64,000 bases of DNA, taken from positions 24,740 to 88,739 of the forward strand of contig JAGAHP010000006.1 of assembly GCA_017627015.1 (NCBI GenBank). The letters are read 5' to 3'. This stretch comes from Bacilli bacterium (GTDB lineage: Bacteria; Bacillota_I; Bacilli_A; RF39; UBA660). Position 1 is the stretch's first letter. Each line of letters begins with the position of its first letter. The notes below the pieces were generated by a model. The model did no database searches, was not told the origin of the DNA, and worked only from the letters and a program-made list of their open reading frames with translations. Both the position numbers and the translations under genes were made by a program. Of the stretch, positions 25,429-33,853 are shown in pieces.

Positions 25429-25974
25429 TTTCAATTCAAGTTTTTTTACATTATTCTTTTCTTTTACAACCGTTTTATTATATTCATATGCATCATGAAT
25501 ATTATCAAAACCACGCATTTCATAGTTTTCTTTTATTACTTCTTCCATAACATCTTTTAAATACTCTGGTCTTGTTAAAAGCGTTAAAGTTTCTCTAATA
25601 GGATTTTCGTATACCTCAGAAGTTCTAACTTCTAAAAATAATTCAAACCAAAATGCCAATAAATGTCTGTGACAAAAATCCATATTTCCTTCATAACACA
25701 ATAATATTGCTTCATCTGGGATTACATCAAAAACTTCTTGTGGATCTAATTTACTTAATACTTGTTTATAATATTCAGTAGCATAATACTTAATATTTTC
25801 CTCTTCTGGAATCTTTCCTATATTATCATGCCATATTTCCCAAAATTCTTTTTTAGGTGCGAGTTCTGGAAAACATCTTCCTGTAAAACCAGCTTTTTTA
25901 CCTCTATCTCCTGAGATAGAAATACCATTTTCTGTTCTGCAATTATTATAATTTGCAGTATTAATTTTACACAT
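25417..25974 (-). CDS. DUF488-like protein
   Basis: A 185-residue protein with the DUF488 layout: an N-terminal strand, FTGRCFPELAPKKEFWEIW, a helical middle and the family's ILLCYEGNMDFCHRHLLAFWFE with its CxxxxxxxCHR (about residues 108-118). Members are uncharacterised, and the conserved Cys and His suggest catalysis or metal binding. I start at ATG 25974 (MCKINTANYN), preceded by GGAGG; the earlier start at 26004 overlaps the ribosome site and the YtxH terminator. Confidence 0.78.
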   Translation of the reverse strand: MCKINTANYNNCRTENGISISGDRGKKAGFTGRCFPELAPKKEFWEIWHDNIGKIPEEENIKYYATEYYKQVLSKLDPQEVFDVIPDEAILLCYEGNMDFCHRHLLAFWFELFLEVRTSEVYENPIRETLTLLTRPEYLKDVMEEVIKENYEMRGFDNIHDAYEYNKTVVKEKNNVKKLELKLTS

Positions 25975-25995
25975 ATTTAACCCTCCTATGATAAA

Positions 25996-26022
25996 ACGGT
26001 TCAAAAAAAAGAAGACTATTCA
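25996..26022 (-). terminator. possible weak terminator after the ytxH-like gene
   Basis: On the minus strand GAGGA...TCTTC with eight T residues behind it. The stem is short and has a wobble pair. Confidence 0.4.
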
Positions 26023-26414
26023 TCCTCTAATTTTGCTAATACTTCTTTAGTAACAGCAGCAGCTTTCTTCTTAATAGATTTAGCGGTTTTTTCAAGAACA
26101 GGAGTACCCTTTTCTTTAGCATATTCAACTAAATCTTCTGCCTTTTCTTTTATTTGTTTTGCTTTTTTAGCAGCAATTTTTTTAGCTTTTTCTTTATCTA
26201 AATCTTTTAAATCAGCTTTAATTTCATTAACTTTCTTTTCAATATTTTCTTTAACTTCAGCAGAATCAATATCTTTTGCTTTATTAATTAATTCAGTGAA
26301 TTTATTAGATAAATCATTTCTAATTTCTTCACCTTTTTTAGTAGTAAATAGTAAAGCTATACCAGCACCAATAGCTCCACCTATTAAAAATTTTCCTGTA
26401 CCTTTTTTACTCAT
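26016..26414 (-). CDS. YtxH-like envelope protein
   Basis: A 132-residue protein with the YtxH N-terminal motif GKFLIGGAIGAGIALLFTTKKGEEIRNDL: a glycine-rich membrane segment (about residues 7-24) followed by Lys/Glu-rich amphipathic helix to the end. YtxH-domain proteins are small, stress-associated and of unknown biochemical role. It is preceded by a DUF948-like gene (1-base gap), matching the Bacillus ytxG-ytxH pair. Low complexity in the helical part means detailed homology is weak. Confidence 0.75.
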   Translation of the reverse strand: MSKKGTGKFLIGGAIGAGIALLFTTKKGEEIRNDLSNKFTELINKAKDIDSAEVKENIEKKVNEIKADLKDLDKEKAKKIAAKKAKQIKEKAEDLVEYAKEKGTPVLEKTAKSIKKKAAAVTKEVLAKLEDE

Positions 26415-26415
26415 A

Positions 26416-26718
26416 TTAATCTTCCTCCTCTTCGATTTCCTTTTTTTCTTTTTTCTTTTTATTCTTAAATACCTTTTCTATTGCACCTGCAATTCCATTT
26501 ATAATTTTATCACTGATTAATGATAATTTATCAGTTGCAATATCAATTACTTCAAATACACCATTTAGTGTTTTAACTTTCTTATCAACATTATCAACAA
26601 CTTCTTGAACTTTGTTTAATGCTTTAATAGCTTTAAAAGAAATAATTATTAATAATATAATCAAAACAATTAATAGTATATATATTATTATAGGTAACCA
26701 ATTACTTAAAAATTCCAT
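26416..26718 (-). CDS. DUF948/YtxG-like membrane protein
   Basis: A 100-residue protein: one strongly hydrophobic helix at about residues 7-28, then ALNKVQEVVDNVDKKVKTLNGVFEVIDIATDKLSLISDKI, a helical coil like that of DUF948 proteins, and a charged KKKKEKKEIEEEED tail. The tail may be a multiple-charge flexible end. It lies between the acidic protein gene (1-base overlap) and the ytxH-like gene, in the order known from Bacillus ytxG-ytxH. Confidence 0.7.
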   Translation of the reverse strand: MEFLSNWLPIIIYILLIVLIILLIIISFKAIKALNKVQEVVDNVDKKVKTLNGVFEVIDIATDKLSLISDKIINGIAGAIEKVFKNKKKKEKKEIEEEED

Positions 26719-27722
26719 TAATCATCCTCCTCTTCATCTTCTTCATCATTGTACATATTATCTATTAAGTTAAATAAATCTTCTTTTTCTTCGTCTTGTT
26801 CTTCTGGTTCTTCCTCTACTTTTTTACTTCTTCTTGTTCTTTTAGGTTTTACTGGTTCTTCAACAGTAGGAATTTCAACATCAGGGGTTAAATCTTCTTC
26901 GTCTTGTTCTTCTTCTACTTCTTCAGATTCTGGAATTTCTTCCTTAACTTTTTCTTCACCTTCATAAGTTATAATTACATCGTCTTCATCATTATTTTCA
27001 TTTTTATCATAAGCTTCTTCAACATAGTCTTCTTCAGGTGTTTCTTCTTTTATTTCTTCTTCATCTAAGTTATAAAAAATATCCTTTGTTTTTGTAAGAG
27101 TTGCTTCTATCTCTTCATCTAATTCTTTATAAGCCCTATTTCTTACTGTATCAAAATCTACTGATTTCTTTTCTATTGAAAATTCTTTTGTTTTATCTAA
27201 ATTTTTTTCAACTACATCATCTACAGTATAGTTCTTATCTAATATTCCATAAACAGGTGAAACAACTGGAGACGGATGGAATTTAGTTTTTTCATCTTCA
27301 ACTTCCTTTTCCTTTGGTTTTTCAGAATAAGTAGTTCTAATACTTGGAACTGGATTAGATCTAGTTCTAGAAGCATATATGTTTCTTTCTTCCTTAACCA
27401 TACTTCTTGTTTCTTCTTTAGGTTGTTCTTCAACTACTGGTTCATCACCAATATCAAATATATCATCACCTAAGTCAGGAAAATTAAATGTTCTTTCACT
27501 CTTAAACAATTCTCTTTCTGATAAATCATCATTCGCAGGTTTAGGCATTTTCTTTTGTTCTTGAATTTCCTTAATTAATTCTTTTTCTTGTTCTCTTCTT
27601 CTCTTCTCTTCTTCTTTTCTTAATTTTGCTTCTCTTTTAGCTTGTTCCCTTGCTTCAAACTCTTCATCGTCTTCTTCAATGTCTTCATAAAAGAAGTTTT
27701 TTACTTTATTAATAAAACTCAT
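26718..27722 (-). CDS. acidic low-complexity protein, function unknown
   Basis: A 334-residue very acidic protein. The N-terminus MSFINKVKNFFYEDIEEDDEEFE is a short amphipathic basic helix followed by an acidic run, the layout used by membrane-tethered division proteins such as SepF, but no SepF domain follows. Residues about 35-60 form a charged helix (EEKRRREQEKELIKEIQEQKK). The rest is disordered and rich in Glu/Asp with short hydrophobic islands (RTFNFPDLGDDIFDIGDE; VYGILDKNYTVDD). I start at ATG 27722 after AGAGGTG. Function unknown. Confidence 0.6.
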   Translation of the reverse strand: MSFINKVKNFFYEDIEEDDEEFEAREQAKREAKLRKEEEKRRREQEKELIKEIQEQKKMPKPANDDLSERELFKSERTFNFPDLGDDIFDIGDEPVVEEQPKEETRSMVKEERNIYASRTRSNPVPSIRTTYSEKPKEKEVEDEKTKFHPSPVVSPVYGILDKNYTVDDVVEKNLDKTKEFSIEKKSVDFDTVRNRAYKELDEEIEATLTKTKDIFYNLDEEEIKEETPEEDYVEEAYDKNENNDEDDVIITYEGEEKVKEEIPESEEVEEEQDEEDLTPDVEIPTVEEPVKPKRTRRSKKVEEEPEEQDEEKEDLFNLIDNMYNDEEDEEEDD

Positions 27723-27733
27723 GATTTTCACCT

Positions 27734-28414
27734 CTAGTCTTTTTTATCTCGGTTAATCTTTTCTTTTTCAATTACGTCTACCGCATCATCACCTTCATAA
27801 TTACCATATTCATCAGCATACTTTAAGAAGTTGTCACTTGTAGTTTTCTTAGCTTTAAATATATTATAAGATTCATTATCACTTAAATTATATTTTTCCT
27901 CACCAAGTAAATTTTCAACTATATCGTCATTATATTTAATACTTGATAATATGTAAGCCATATTACTTAATGCTTCGTTTAAATGACTCTTTTTAACATT
28001 ACTTTCTATTTTCGCATAATTGAACATCATTTCGACAAAGTAATATCCATCATTTTCATTTACTTCAATATATCCTTTTTTATTATTGTAATTAATCTTA
28101 CTTGAGATATAAGCTTTTTTATCTACTTTATAATTACTTTTAACTTTATGATAATAACTAACAACATCGGCATATAGATAATAAATATCTCCTTTGGACA
28201 TCAATCTTTGATTAAAATCATTTACCTCTGTTACTGTTACACCGCTTGGTAAATAATATTGATATCCTATTGCGTTCTTATTAGTATATTTACTCTTTCT
28301 TGATAAAATTGTATTTATATTTTTCATGTAATCTTTTGTGTTAATATTACTAACTGTGCATCCTGTTAATGCAAAAGCAGTAAATATTAATAATAACACC
28401 TTACGTAATTTCAT
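27734..28414 (-). CDS. lipoprotein of unknown function
   Basis: A 226-residue predicted lipoprotein: basic start MKLRKVL, hydrophobic core and lipobox LTGC (Cys at about residue 19), then a mostly alpha/beta soluble domain. The start at 28414 is chosen because the region above it holds a promoter and the trmB terminator. No known domain is recognised. It is followed by the acidic protein, DUF948-like and YtxH-like genes at gaps of 12, overlapping and 1 bases, so all four are one envelope-linked transcription unit. Confidence 0.7.
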   Translation of the reverse strand: MKLRKVLLLIFTAFALTGCTVSNINTKDYMKNINTILSRKSKYTNKNAIGYQYYLPSGVTVTEVNDFNQRLMSKGDIYYLYADVVSYYHKVKSNYKVDKKAYISSKINYNNKKGYIEVNENDGYYFVEMMFNYAKIESNVKKSHLNEALSNMAYILSSIKYNDDIVENLLGEEKYNLSDNESYNIFKAKKTTSDNFLKYADEYGNYEGDDAVDVIEKEKINRDKKD

Positions 28415-28439
28415 TAAAACACCTACTTTTATCTTTATT

Positions 28440-28448
28440 ATTATATCA
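28440..28448 (-). promoter_or_regulatory. extended -10 promoter of the lipoprotein-ytxH operon
   Basis: TGATATAAT on the minus strand, directly following the T-tract of the trmB terminator and about 26 bases before the lipoprotein start codon. Confidence 0.65.
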
Positions 28449-28478
28449 AAAAAAAACACTATTTTAAAGTGTTTTTTA
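28449..28478 (-). terminator. rho-independent terminator of trmB
   Basis: Stem AACACT/AGTGTT (28455-28474) followed by about nine T residues on the minus strand. Confidence 0.85.
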
Positions 28479-28482
28479 TAAA

Positions 28483-29112
28483 TTAATCTTTATAAGCTTC
28501 TAATCTATTTATTTTAATGCCCTTCTCCGTAAACTTTTTTTCATACTCTGTCATAATATTGCCTTCAAAACCGCTATTAACAAGATCTAAAGATACATTT
28601 TTTAGACTATATCCAAAGCATGATAATGACTCAATAGAAAATTCAAATAAACCTACATTATCAGTCTTTAAAAATATAGTTTTTTCTTTTTTAAATATGT
28701 TTTCATATCTTGTTAAAAATCTCTCGTGAGTAAGTCTTCTTTTAGCGTTTCTATTCTTTGGCCAAGGATCAGAAAAATTTAAATAAATTAAATCAATTTC
28801 TTTATCAAAAACGTCTTCAATAAGTCTTGCGTCCATTCTAATAAATCTTAAATTAGGTATATCTTTTTCTATCTTATTTACTGCGTACATTAAAACTGTA
28901 TCATACATTTCTATACCTATAAAATTCTTATCTGGATATGTTAATGCATTAGTTATTATAAAGTTACCTTTTCCACAGCCTATTTCTATTTCGATAGGAT
29001 TATCATTTTCAAACACTTTGTTCCATTTACCTTTATTGTTTTCAGGTTCTTTAACAACATATTTAGATTCTTCTAAAATTGATTTAGCATTCTTATTATT
29101 TCTTAATCTCAT
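28483..29112 (-). CDS. trmB: tRNA (guanine46-N7)-methyltransferase
   Basis: Rossmann-fold methyltransferase making m7G46. The 209-residue protein has the AdoMet loop EIEIGCGKGNF (about residue 45), DIDLIYLNFSDPWPKNRNAKRRLTHERFL (catalytic Asp plus PWPK motif, about residues 108-132) and the C-terminal YEKKF. N-terminal MRLRNNKNAK matches the family's MR.R.k..a. Normal length. It ends in a terminator and is transcribed alone; the 29265-29534 gene is divergent upstream. Confidence 0.96.
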   Translation of the reverse strand: MRLRNNKNAKSILEESKYVVKEPENNKGKWNKVFENDNPIEIEIGCGKGNFIITNALTYPDKNFIGIEMYDTVLMYAVNKIEKDIPNLRFIRMDARLIEDVFDKEIDLIYLNFSDPWPKNRNAKRRLTHERFLTRYENIFKKEKTIFLKTDNVGLFEFSIESLSCFGYSLKNVSLDLVNSGFEGNIMTEYEKKFTEKGIKINRLEAYKD

Positions 29113-29213
29113 AATTTCACCTTCTTAATTATACTAAAAAAAGTAAAAAACTAAAAGTTAAAATTCGTTTTTCGAATTGTTATTATATAGTAATAAGTAT
29201 TAATTGTAAAGTA

Positions 29214-29240
29214 ACAAATATAAGTAAAATGCATATATTA
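29214..29240 (+). promoter_or_regulatory. candidate sigma-K-type promoter of the 89-residue protein gene
   Basis: AC (29214-29215), 16-base gap, CATATATTA (29232-29240), matching the Bacillus sigma-K pattern AC-N16/17-CATAnnnTA. The predicted start would be about 17 bases before the ATG, with AAGGAGGA between. In AT-rich DNA such matches arise by chance, so this is tentative. Confidence 0.35.
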
Positions 29241-29264
29241 ATTTAGAAAGACAAGGAGGAAATT

Positions 29265-29534
29265 ATGGATAAATATGTATTTGATGAAAGACCAGGATAT
29301 GAAAGTTATAATATGATGAATTTTAATCCAGGCATGCCTATGATGACACCATATATGAATAATATGAGTTGTCAAAATAATTCTAATTTAGAAAACAGAG
29401 TATCTAAATTAGAAAGTACTGTGGATAATTTACAAAATAGAATTTCTAGATTAGAAGGAAGCATGTATCCTCAAGCAGTAGATTATAATAATTATCCTAA
29501 AACTACATATCAAAATTCAATGAACATGATGTAA
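29265..29534 (+). CDS. small Met/Asn-rich protein with coiled coil, possibly spore-coat-like
   Basis: An 89-residue protein. Residues about 15-35 are Met/Pro/Asn-rich (MMNFNPGMPMMTPYMNN), then LENRVSKLESTVDNLQNRISRLEGS (about 42-66) is a canonical heptad coiled coil, and the end is Tyr/Asn/Met-rich. Good AAGGAGGA site and a strong terminator behind it. It reads opposite to its neighbours. Composition resembles small coat or surface proteins, but there is no family match. A sigma-K-like promoter upstream supports this weakly. Confidence 0.65.
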   Translation: MDKYVFDERPGYESYNMMNFNPGMPMMTPYMNNMSCQNNSNLENRVSKLESTVDNLQNRISRLEGSMYPQAVDYNNYPKTTYQNSMNMM

Positions 29535-29563
29535 AAAACAATTCCATTAGGAATTGCTTTTTT
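29533..29563. terminator. bidirectional terminator
   Basis: Stem CAATTCC/GGAATTG with T-runs on both strands, serving the 89-residue gene (+) and the flippase gene (-). Confidence 0.85.
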
Positions 29564-31184
29564 TAACTTTACCAAATAATTTGTCTAATATTTCTTTACC
29601 GAAAATCTTTTTGAATAATGGTTTATAAGTAATTGCAAAATATATACCTCCACCTACTAAAGCATATAATGCTACTATTATAATTGCATGTATTCTACCA
29701 TTTACTACAACTGGTATATATCTATCTAAAATCATTAATACTAGATACATAATTAATGATGCCGCAGTTACTTTTAAAGTTGTTACTAAAGTACTTCTTA
29801 AACTAATATTCATCTTTATTTTCATATAAGAAACAGATATTATTACTGTTGACATTGTAGCAATTATTGTCGCAGCTATATTACCACAATACGCTCCTAT
29901 TCCAAGTTTATATGCAAGTATCATTAACGGATATTGAAGTACTAGTTTAGTTAATACTTCTATAAATAATGATATAAATACAACTTTATATTTATCTACT
30001 GATTGCATTATTGTTAAAGTAACAGTATATAAACTTGATGTTAAACCATTAAATATAAATATAGTGAATACATCTGCGGCTAGACCATGATTTCCATAGA
30101 ATATTTCCCACACTGGTTTAGCTAAAAATGATAAACCAAGTGTCATAGGAATTGCTAAATATAAAAGCATTTCATATGAATCATTTATAAATTTAGTTAC
30201 AGTTTTTTTATCTTTTCTAACATAACTATCTATTATATTTGGAAGCAAACTAACAACTAATCCTGTAGCAATAGCACTTACTATCATGCATAACTTACTA
30301 CCCCAAGTAGTTAATGAACTCATTACAGTTTCAGCATCTGTTACATTAAATCCACAATCATTAACTAATATCTTAACAACAGTAAACATATTTATAATCA
30401 TACATGCATTACCTACTACATCTATCATTACAAATGGGAATGCATATTTAAATATCTTAGTCCATATTTCTTTAGTTGTAACTTTCTTTTCTTCTTCTGT
30501 TTCTTCACCTTTAGGAATAAAATCTTTTTTATTCTTAACTATTTTATATTTTAAATAGAAATACGCAATTAAACCACCAATTGTTGCACCAAAACACGCA
30601 ACTGAAACAGCATGTGTTACATTACCAGTGATTCTAAGCATTATATAACTACCTATAACTACTACTATAACTCTAAATAATTGTTCAACCACTTGAGATA
30701 TAGATGGAGATGTTATATATTTATTTCCTTGTAAATATCCTCTAGAAATAGATAGTGATGGAATAACTAAAAGAGCTGTCGCAATTACTCTTATAACAAA
30801 AGTAATATCATTAATTGTATTTCCACCTTGTATATCACCAATTATTAATCTAGCAATAGGTTCAGCAAAAATAACAAGTACTAAAAATACTAGTAAAGCA
30901 AATAATGTAATTGCTCTCTTACCTTGTTTATATACTCTTTCTCTCGCATGATAATATCCTTTTGCATTATATTCACTAACTAGTTTACTTATCGCAAGTG
31001 GTATACCTACAGTAGATATAGATAAGAATGTAGAATATATGGTATATGCATAACCATATAATGCTCCTCCCTTTTCACCTATAATATTATAAAAAGGAAT
31101 AACATATAAAATACCTATAACTTTTGTAAATACTATCGCAATAGTCGCAACTATTGCGCCTTGCATAAACGAATTCTTTTTCAT
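29547..31184 (-). CDS. lipid II flippase-type membrane protein (MurJ/YtgP/SpoVB family)
   Basis: A 545-residue polytopic membrane protein of the MOP exporter (polysaccharide flippase) superfamily, with about 14 hydrophobic helices. The N-terminus KNSFMQGAIVATIAIVFTKVIGILYVIPFYNIIGEKGGALYGYAY and ISTVGIPLAISKLVSEYNAKG match the YtgP/SpoVB branch, which translocates lipid-linked peptidoglycan precursors. Vegetative MurJ and sporulation SpoVB cannot be told apart here. Its ribosome site overlaps the stop codon of cse60 just upstream, so the two are coupled. I start at ATG 31184. Confidence 0.9.
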   Translation of the reverse strand: MKKNSFMQGAIVATIAIVFTKVIGILYVIPFYNIIGEKGGALYGYAYTIYSTFLSISTVGIPLAISKLVSEYNAKGYYHARERVYKQGKRAITLFALLVFLVLVIFAEPIARLIIGDIQGGNTINDITFVIRVIATALLVIPSLSISRGYLQGNKYITSPSISQVVEQLFRVIVVVIGSYIMLRITGNVTHAVSVACFGATIGGLIAYFYLKYKIVKNKKDFIPKGEETEEEKKVTTKEIWTKIFKYAFPFVMIDVVGNACMIINMFTVVKILVNDCGFNVTDAETVMSSLTTWGSKLCMIVSAIATGLVVSLLPNIIDSYVRKDKKTVTKFINDSYEMLLYLAIPMTLGLSFLAKPVWEIFYGNHGLAADVFTIFIFNGLTSSLYTVTLTIMQSVDKYKVVFISLFIEVLTKLVLQYPLMILAYKLGIGAYCGNIAATIIATMSTVIISVSYMKIKMNISLRSTLVTTLKVTAASLIMYLVLMILDRYIPVVVNGRIHAIIIVALYALVGGGIYFAITYKPLFKKIFGKEILDKLFGKVKKSNS

Positions 31185-31192
31185 AAACACCT

Positions 31193-31360
31193 CTATTTAT
31201 ACATAATCAATGCTGAAAAACAATATATCTGTTCTTCAGAAAACATAGAAATACTAACTTGATATTTAATATCTATAATATTTTTATGTTCTTTTAAAAA
31301 ATCATTAATTTTATCTTCTAAATCTTTTTCATGACTTTCATCAAATACTTTTACTTTCAT
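31193..31360 (-). CDS. cse60: Cse60-family sporulation-associated protein
   Basis: A 55-residue protein: MKVKVFDESHEKDLEDKI then DFLKEH, IIDIKYQVSISM and QIYCFSALIMYK. The pattern (V.lFd..hEkdLE..vN.FL ... vIDIKYqv ... QIYCFSAmI.Y) is that of Cse60, a sigma-E-dependent sporulation gene product of unknown biochemical role in Bacillus. Short but with start, GGTGAT site and a clean stop; the flippase starts 9 bases later. Its presence supports a spore-forming ancestry. The gene is below usual length cut-offs and easily missed. Confidence 0.8.
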   Translation of the reverse strand: MKVKVFDESHEKDLEDKINDFLKEHKNIIDIKYQVSISMFSEEQIYCFSALIMYK

Positions 31361-31393
31361 ATTATCACCAATTATATGATAATATAAATAACA

Positions 31394-31861
31394 TTATTTT
31401 TTTGTCACATAATATACTTTATGACTTTTTTCATTATTAGTTTCATATTTAACTAATAGTTTTATATTACATTTAAAATCACTTATATCACCTTGATAAT
31501 TAATATAACCTACTAATATTACACCACTTGGCTTTTTATCCTTTTTTAGATTCTCTTTTTCATCAAAAATACCGATACTAGGAAATATATCATCAGTTTC
31601 TTTATTATGAATTGCAAGAGCTTCTATACCATAAATATCCTCTTTTACATTATCTATAATAACTTGATATCTAACTTCATCATCTGTTAATTTATCATAT
31701 TTAACTTCTATATCAAAAGGTATATTTTTACTTGTTTTATTAGCTGTTCTTAAATCCTTTATATATTTTAAATATGTTTCTTTATCTTTAGATAGATCAT
31801 TACTAGTACATCCTGTTAATAAGATAATTAGTGTTAATAATACTAATATCTTTTTCATCAT
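31394..31861 (-). CDS. lipoprotein of unknown function
   Basis: A 155-residue predicted lipoprotein: MMKKILVLLTLIILLTGCTSND with lipobox LTGC (Cys about residue 18). The mature part is a single beta-rich domain with strands EVRYQVIIDNVKEDIYGIEALAIH and GVILVGYINYQGD. No family recognised. It overlaps the nucleosidase stop by 4 bases (ATGA); two ATGs are adjacent, the second better spaced from GAGG. Likely co-expressed with scpA, scpB and the nucleosidase. Confidence 0.65.
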   Translation of the reverse strand: MMKKILVLLTLIILLTGCTSNDLSKDKETYLKYIKDLRTANKTSKNIPFDIEVKYDKLTDDEVRYQVIIDNVKEDIYGIEALAIHNKETDDIFPSIGIFDEKENLKKDKKPSGVILVGYINYQGDISDFKCNIKLLVKYETNNEKSHKVYYVTKK

Positions 31862-32511
31862 AAAACCTCAGTTAAATAATTCTCCACAACATTTTTAATA
31901 ACTAATGGAGCATTTTCTTCATAAACATCAGTTTGTTCTTGATAATCATTATCACTAATTGGTCTATCACTAATACCTTTGACAATTGTTATTTTAACAT
32001 TGTTCATCTTACATACTTTCGCAATAGCGTATCCTTCTGTATCAGATGCGACCATATCAGTTTCTCTAACCATCAAATAATCTTTATTAGTAACTAATGA
32101 TTTATCACTTGTACCTAATAATCCTTCAAAATATTTCATAGATACTTTTACTTTATCTAACTTTATAATACTATTTTCTCTTATAAGAGGTTCTAATTCT
32201 CTTATAGTAATATCATATTCTGCAACTTCTGTAGGTATAAAAACATCATTATAATCTACATAATCGCATACCGCAGTAGCAGTACCTACTAAAACAATTT
32301 TCTTAAAAGAAAATTTATCAATCATATATTGAGTTGCTGCTGCCGCTAACGTCTTTCTTCCTTGACATCTAAAAAGTATTATTTCTTTATCATATATTGT
32401 AGTTCTATAATATTCTCCATATGGATATTTCTCAGTAAATTCACTTTGAATATCATATACTTTTAGTAATGCATCCCATTCTATTTTGGATGTAACAACT
32501 ACTCCTATCAT
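31858..32511 (-). CDS. nucleoside phosphorylase-superfamily protein, MTA/SAH nucleosidase-like
   Basis: A 217-residue protein with the PNP/UDP fold: IGVVVTSKIEWDALLKV start, LFRCQGRKTLAAAATQYMIDKFSFKKIVLVGTATAV, and the C-terminal pair TEGYAIAKVCKMNNVKITIVKGISD. The Glu of TEGYA and the Asp of GISD correspond to the catalytic residues of MTA/SAH nucleosidase (Glu174 and Asp197 in the E. coli enzyme). It is divergent elsewhere, so other nucleosides are possible. It overlaps scpB by 4 bases. Confidence 0.8.
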   Translation of the reverse strand: MIGVVVTSKIEWDALLKVYDIQSEFTEKYPYGEYYRTTIYDKEIILFRCQGRKTLAAAATQYMIDKFSFKKIVLVGTATAVCDYVDYNDVFIPTEVAEYDITIRELEPLIRENSIIKLDKVKVSMKYFEGLLGTSDKSLVTNKDYLMVRETDMVASDTEGYAIAKVCKMNNVKITIVKGISDRPISDNDYQEQTDVYEENAPLVIKNVVENYLTEVL

Positions 32512-33071
32512 ACTTCTACCTCACTATATTTAGATTTATATAAATCGTCATCTTCTAGTACTTCTACTTCATCTTCAATTTCTGGTAATTCATCTATATT
32601 AGATAAATTAAAATAATCTAAGAAAAAGGATGTTGTTTTATATAAATTAGGTCTTCCAGGAAGATCACTTTTACCTGTATTTTCTATTAAACCTTTAGCA
32701 ATTAAATTACGTACCATTTGTGATGAATTAATACCTCTTATTTCATCAATTTGAACTCTTGTTATTGGTTCATTATACGCAATTATCGCAAGTGTTTCTA
32801 ATGCTGCTTCCGATAGATTATTACTTGTTTCTGTAGCTAATTTCTTTAAATATTCTACTTCACTTTCTTTAGTAGTTAACTTATAACTATTGCCAAGTAA
32901 TTTAAGTTCTATTCCTGAATCTTCACTTTTATATTTTTCATTTAATTTATCTAAATCCTTTAATACGTCATCTGCATCTTTTTCAAGTATATTTGTTAAT
33001 TCTTCAAGACTTAGTCCTTCACTACCTACCGCAAATAATAATGCCTCTATTGTACTAGTCATTTTTTGCAC
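32508..33071 (-). CDS. scpB: segregation and condensation protein B
   Basis: Dimeric winged-helix kleisin-interacting subunit of SMC-ScpAB condensin. The 187-residue protein has SEGLSLEELTNILEKDADDVLKDLDKLNEKY, LSEAALETLAIIAYNEPITRVQIDEIRGINSSQMVRNLIAKGLIENTGKSDLPGRPNLYKTT, the last two being ScpB hallmarks. It starts within the end of scpA (17-base overlap), the usual operon order. Confidence 0.96.
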   Translation of the reverse strand: MQKMTSTIEALLFAVGSEGLSLEELTNILEKDADDVLKDLDKLNEKYKSEDSGIELKLLGNSYKLTTKESEVEYLKKLATETSNNLSEAALETLAIIAYNEPITRVQIDEIRGINSSQMVRNLIAKGLIENTGKSDLPGRPNLYKTTSFFLDYFNLSNIDELPEIEDEVEVLEDDDLYKSKYSEVEV

Positions 33072-33777
33072 CTTCTTTTTTGTTAATCATTATATTATTA
33101 AAATTATTTTCTTGTATTATTTCTATTTCACCAAATTTAGCCATTTCTAATATTGATAAAAATGTAACAACTACATATTCTCTAGTTTTAACTTCAAATA
33201 GATCAAAGAAAGATACTTTTTTCTTATTCTTTAGTATATTTCTAATATCTCTTGTTCTATCTTGAACAGATATTTCTTTAGATGTAATTTTAGTAGAAAT
33301 TGGTTTTTCTAATTCTTTTCTTTCTAAGAATTTAGATAAAGCACTAACTAAATCATCTAATGTAACTGTTCCATCATTTTCTATATAGTTTTCACTTAAT
33401 TCATTATAATTAATTGGGTCTTTAGTAAATATATCTTTTCTTTCTTTTTCTAATTCTTTAAAAGAAGAAATCATATCTTTATATTTTTGATATTCAATAA
33501 GTCTATTTACTAATTCTTCTCTTGGATCTTCTTCCTCTTCTTCTTCAGTTCTAGGTAAAAGCATTCTAGATTTTAATTCTATTAATTCTGATGCCATAAC
33601 TAAATATTCAGACGCAACATCTAGATTCATTTCTTTTTGTTTATTAATAAAATCAACATATTGTTTAGTTATTTCTTCTACCTTAATATCATAGATATCC
33701 ATCTTAGAAGTTTTTATTAAATGTAATAGTAAGTCTAATGGTCCTTCAAAATCGTTAATTATAAAATTTGTCTCCAT
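33055..33777 (-). CDS. scpA: segregation and condensation protein A
   Basis: Kleisin subunit of SMC-ScpAB, bridging the SMC heads in chromosome compaction and segregation. The 240 residues include the N-terminal FEGPLDLLLHLIKTSKMDIYDIKVEEITKQYVDFI, EYLVMASELIELKSRMLLP and the C-terminal winged-helix SFFDLFEVKTREYVVVTFLSILEMAKFGEIEIIQE. Normal length. First gene of the scpA-scpB-nucleosidase-lipoprotein run, read leftward from the divergent intergenic region shared with the RNHCP gene. Confidence 0.96.
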   Translation of the reverse strand: METNFIINDFEGPLDLLLHLIKTSKMDIYDIKVEEITKQYVDFINKQKEMNLDVASEYLVMASELIELKSRMLLPRTEEEEEEDPREELVNRLIEYQKYKDMISSFKELEKERKDIFTKDPINYNELSENYIENDGTVTLDDLVSALSKFLERKELEKPISTKITSKEISVQDRTRDIRNILKNKKKVSFFDLFEVKTREYVVVTFLSILEMAKFGEIEIIQENNFNNIMINKKEGAKND

Positions 33778-33853
33778 TTTTCCACCTACCTTAACATTAC
33801 CATTATAACATATTTTTCTTGATAAATATACGTTTATAACTTATAATTTAATT

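Noticed and set aside
26749..27564. Ser-rich and Phe-rich open frames on the plus strand within the acidic protein gene
   Set aside because: They mirror the Glu/Asp-rich minus-strand gene and have no ribosome sites; they are shadows.
28415..28459. Longer start of the lipoprotein gene
   Set aside because: It would run through the extended -10 and the trmB terminator, and it hides the signal peptide.
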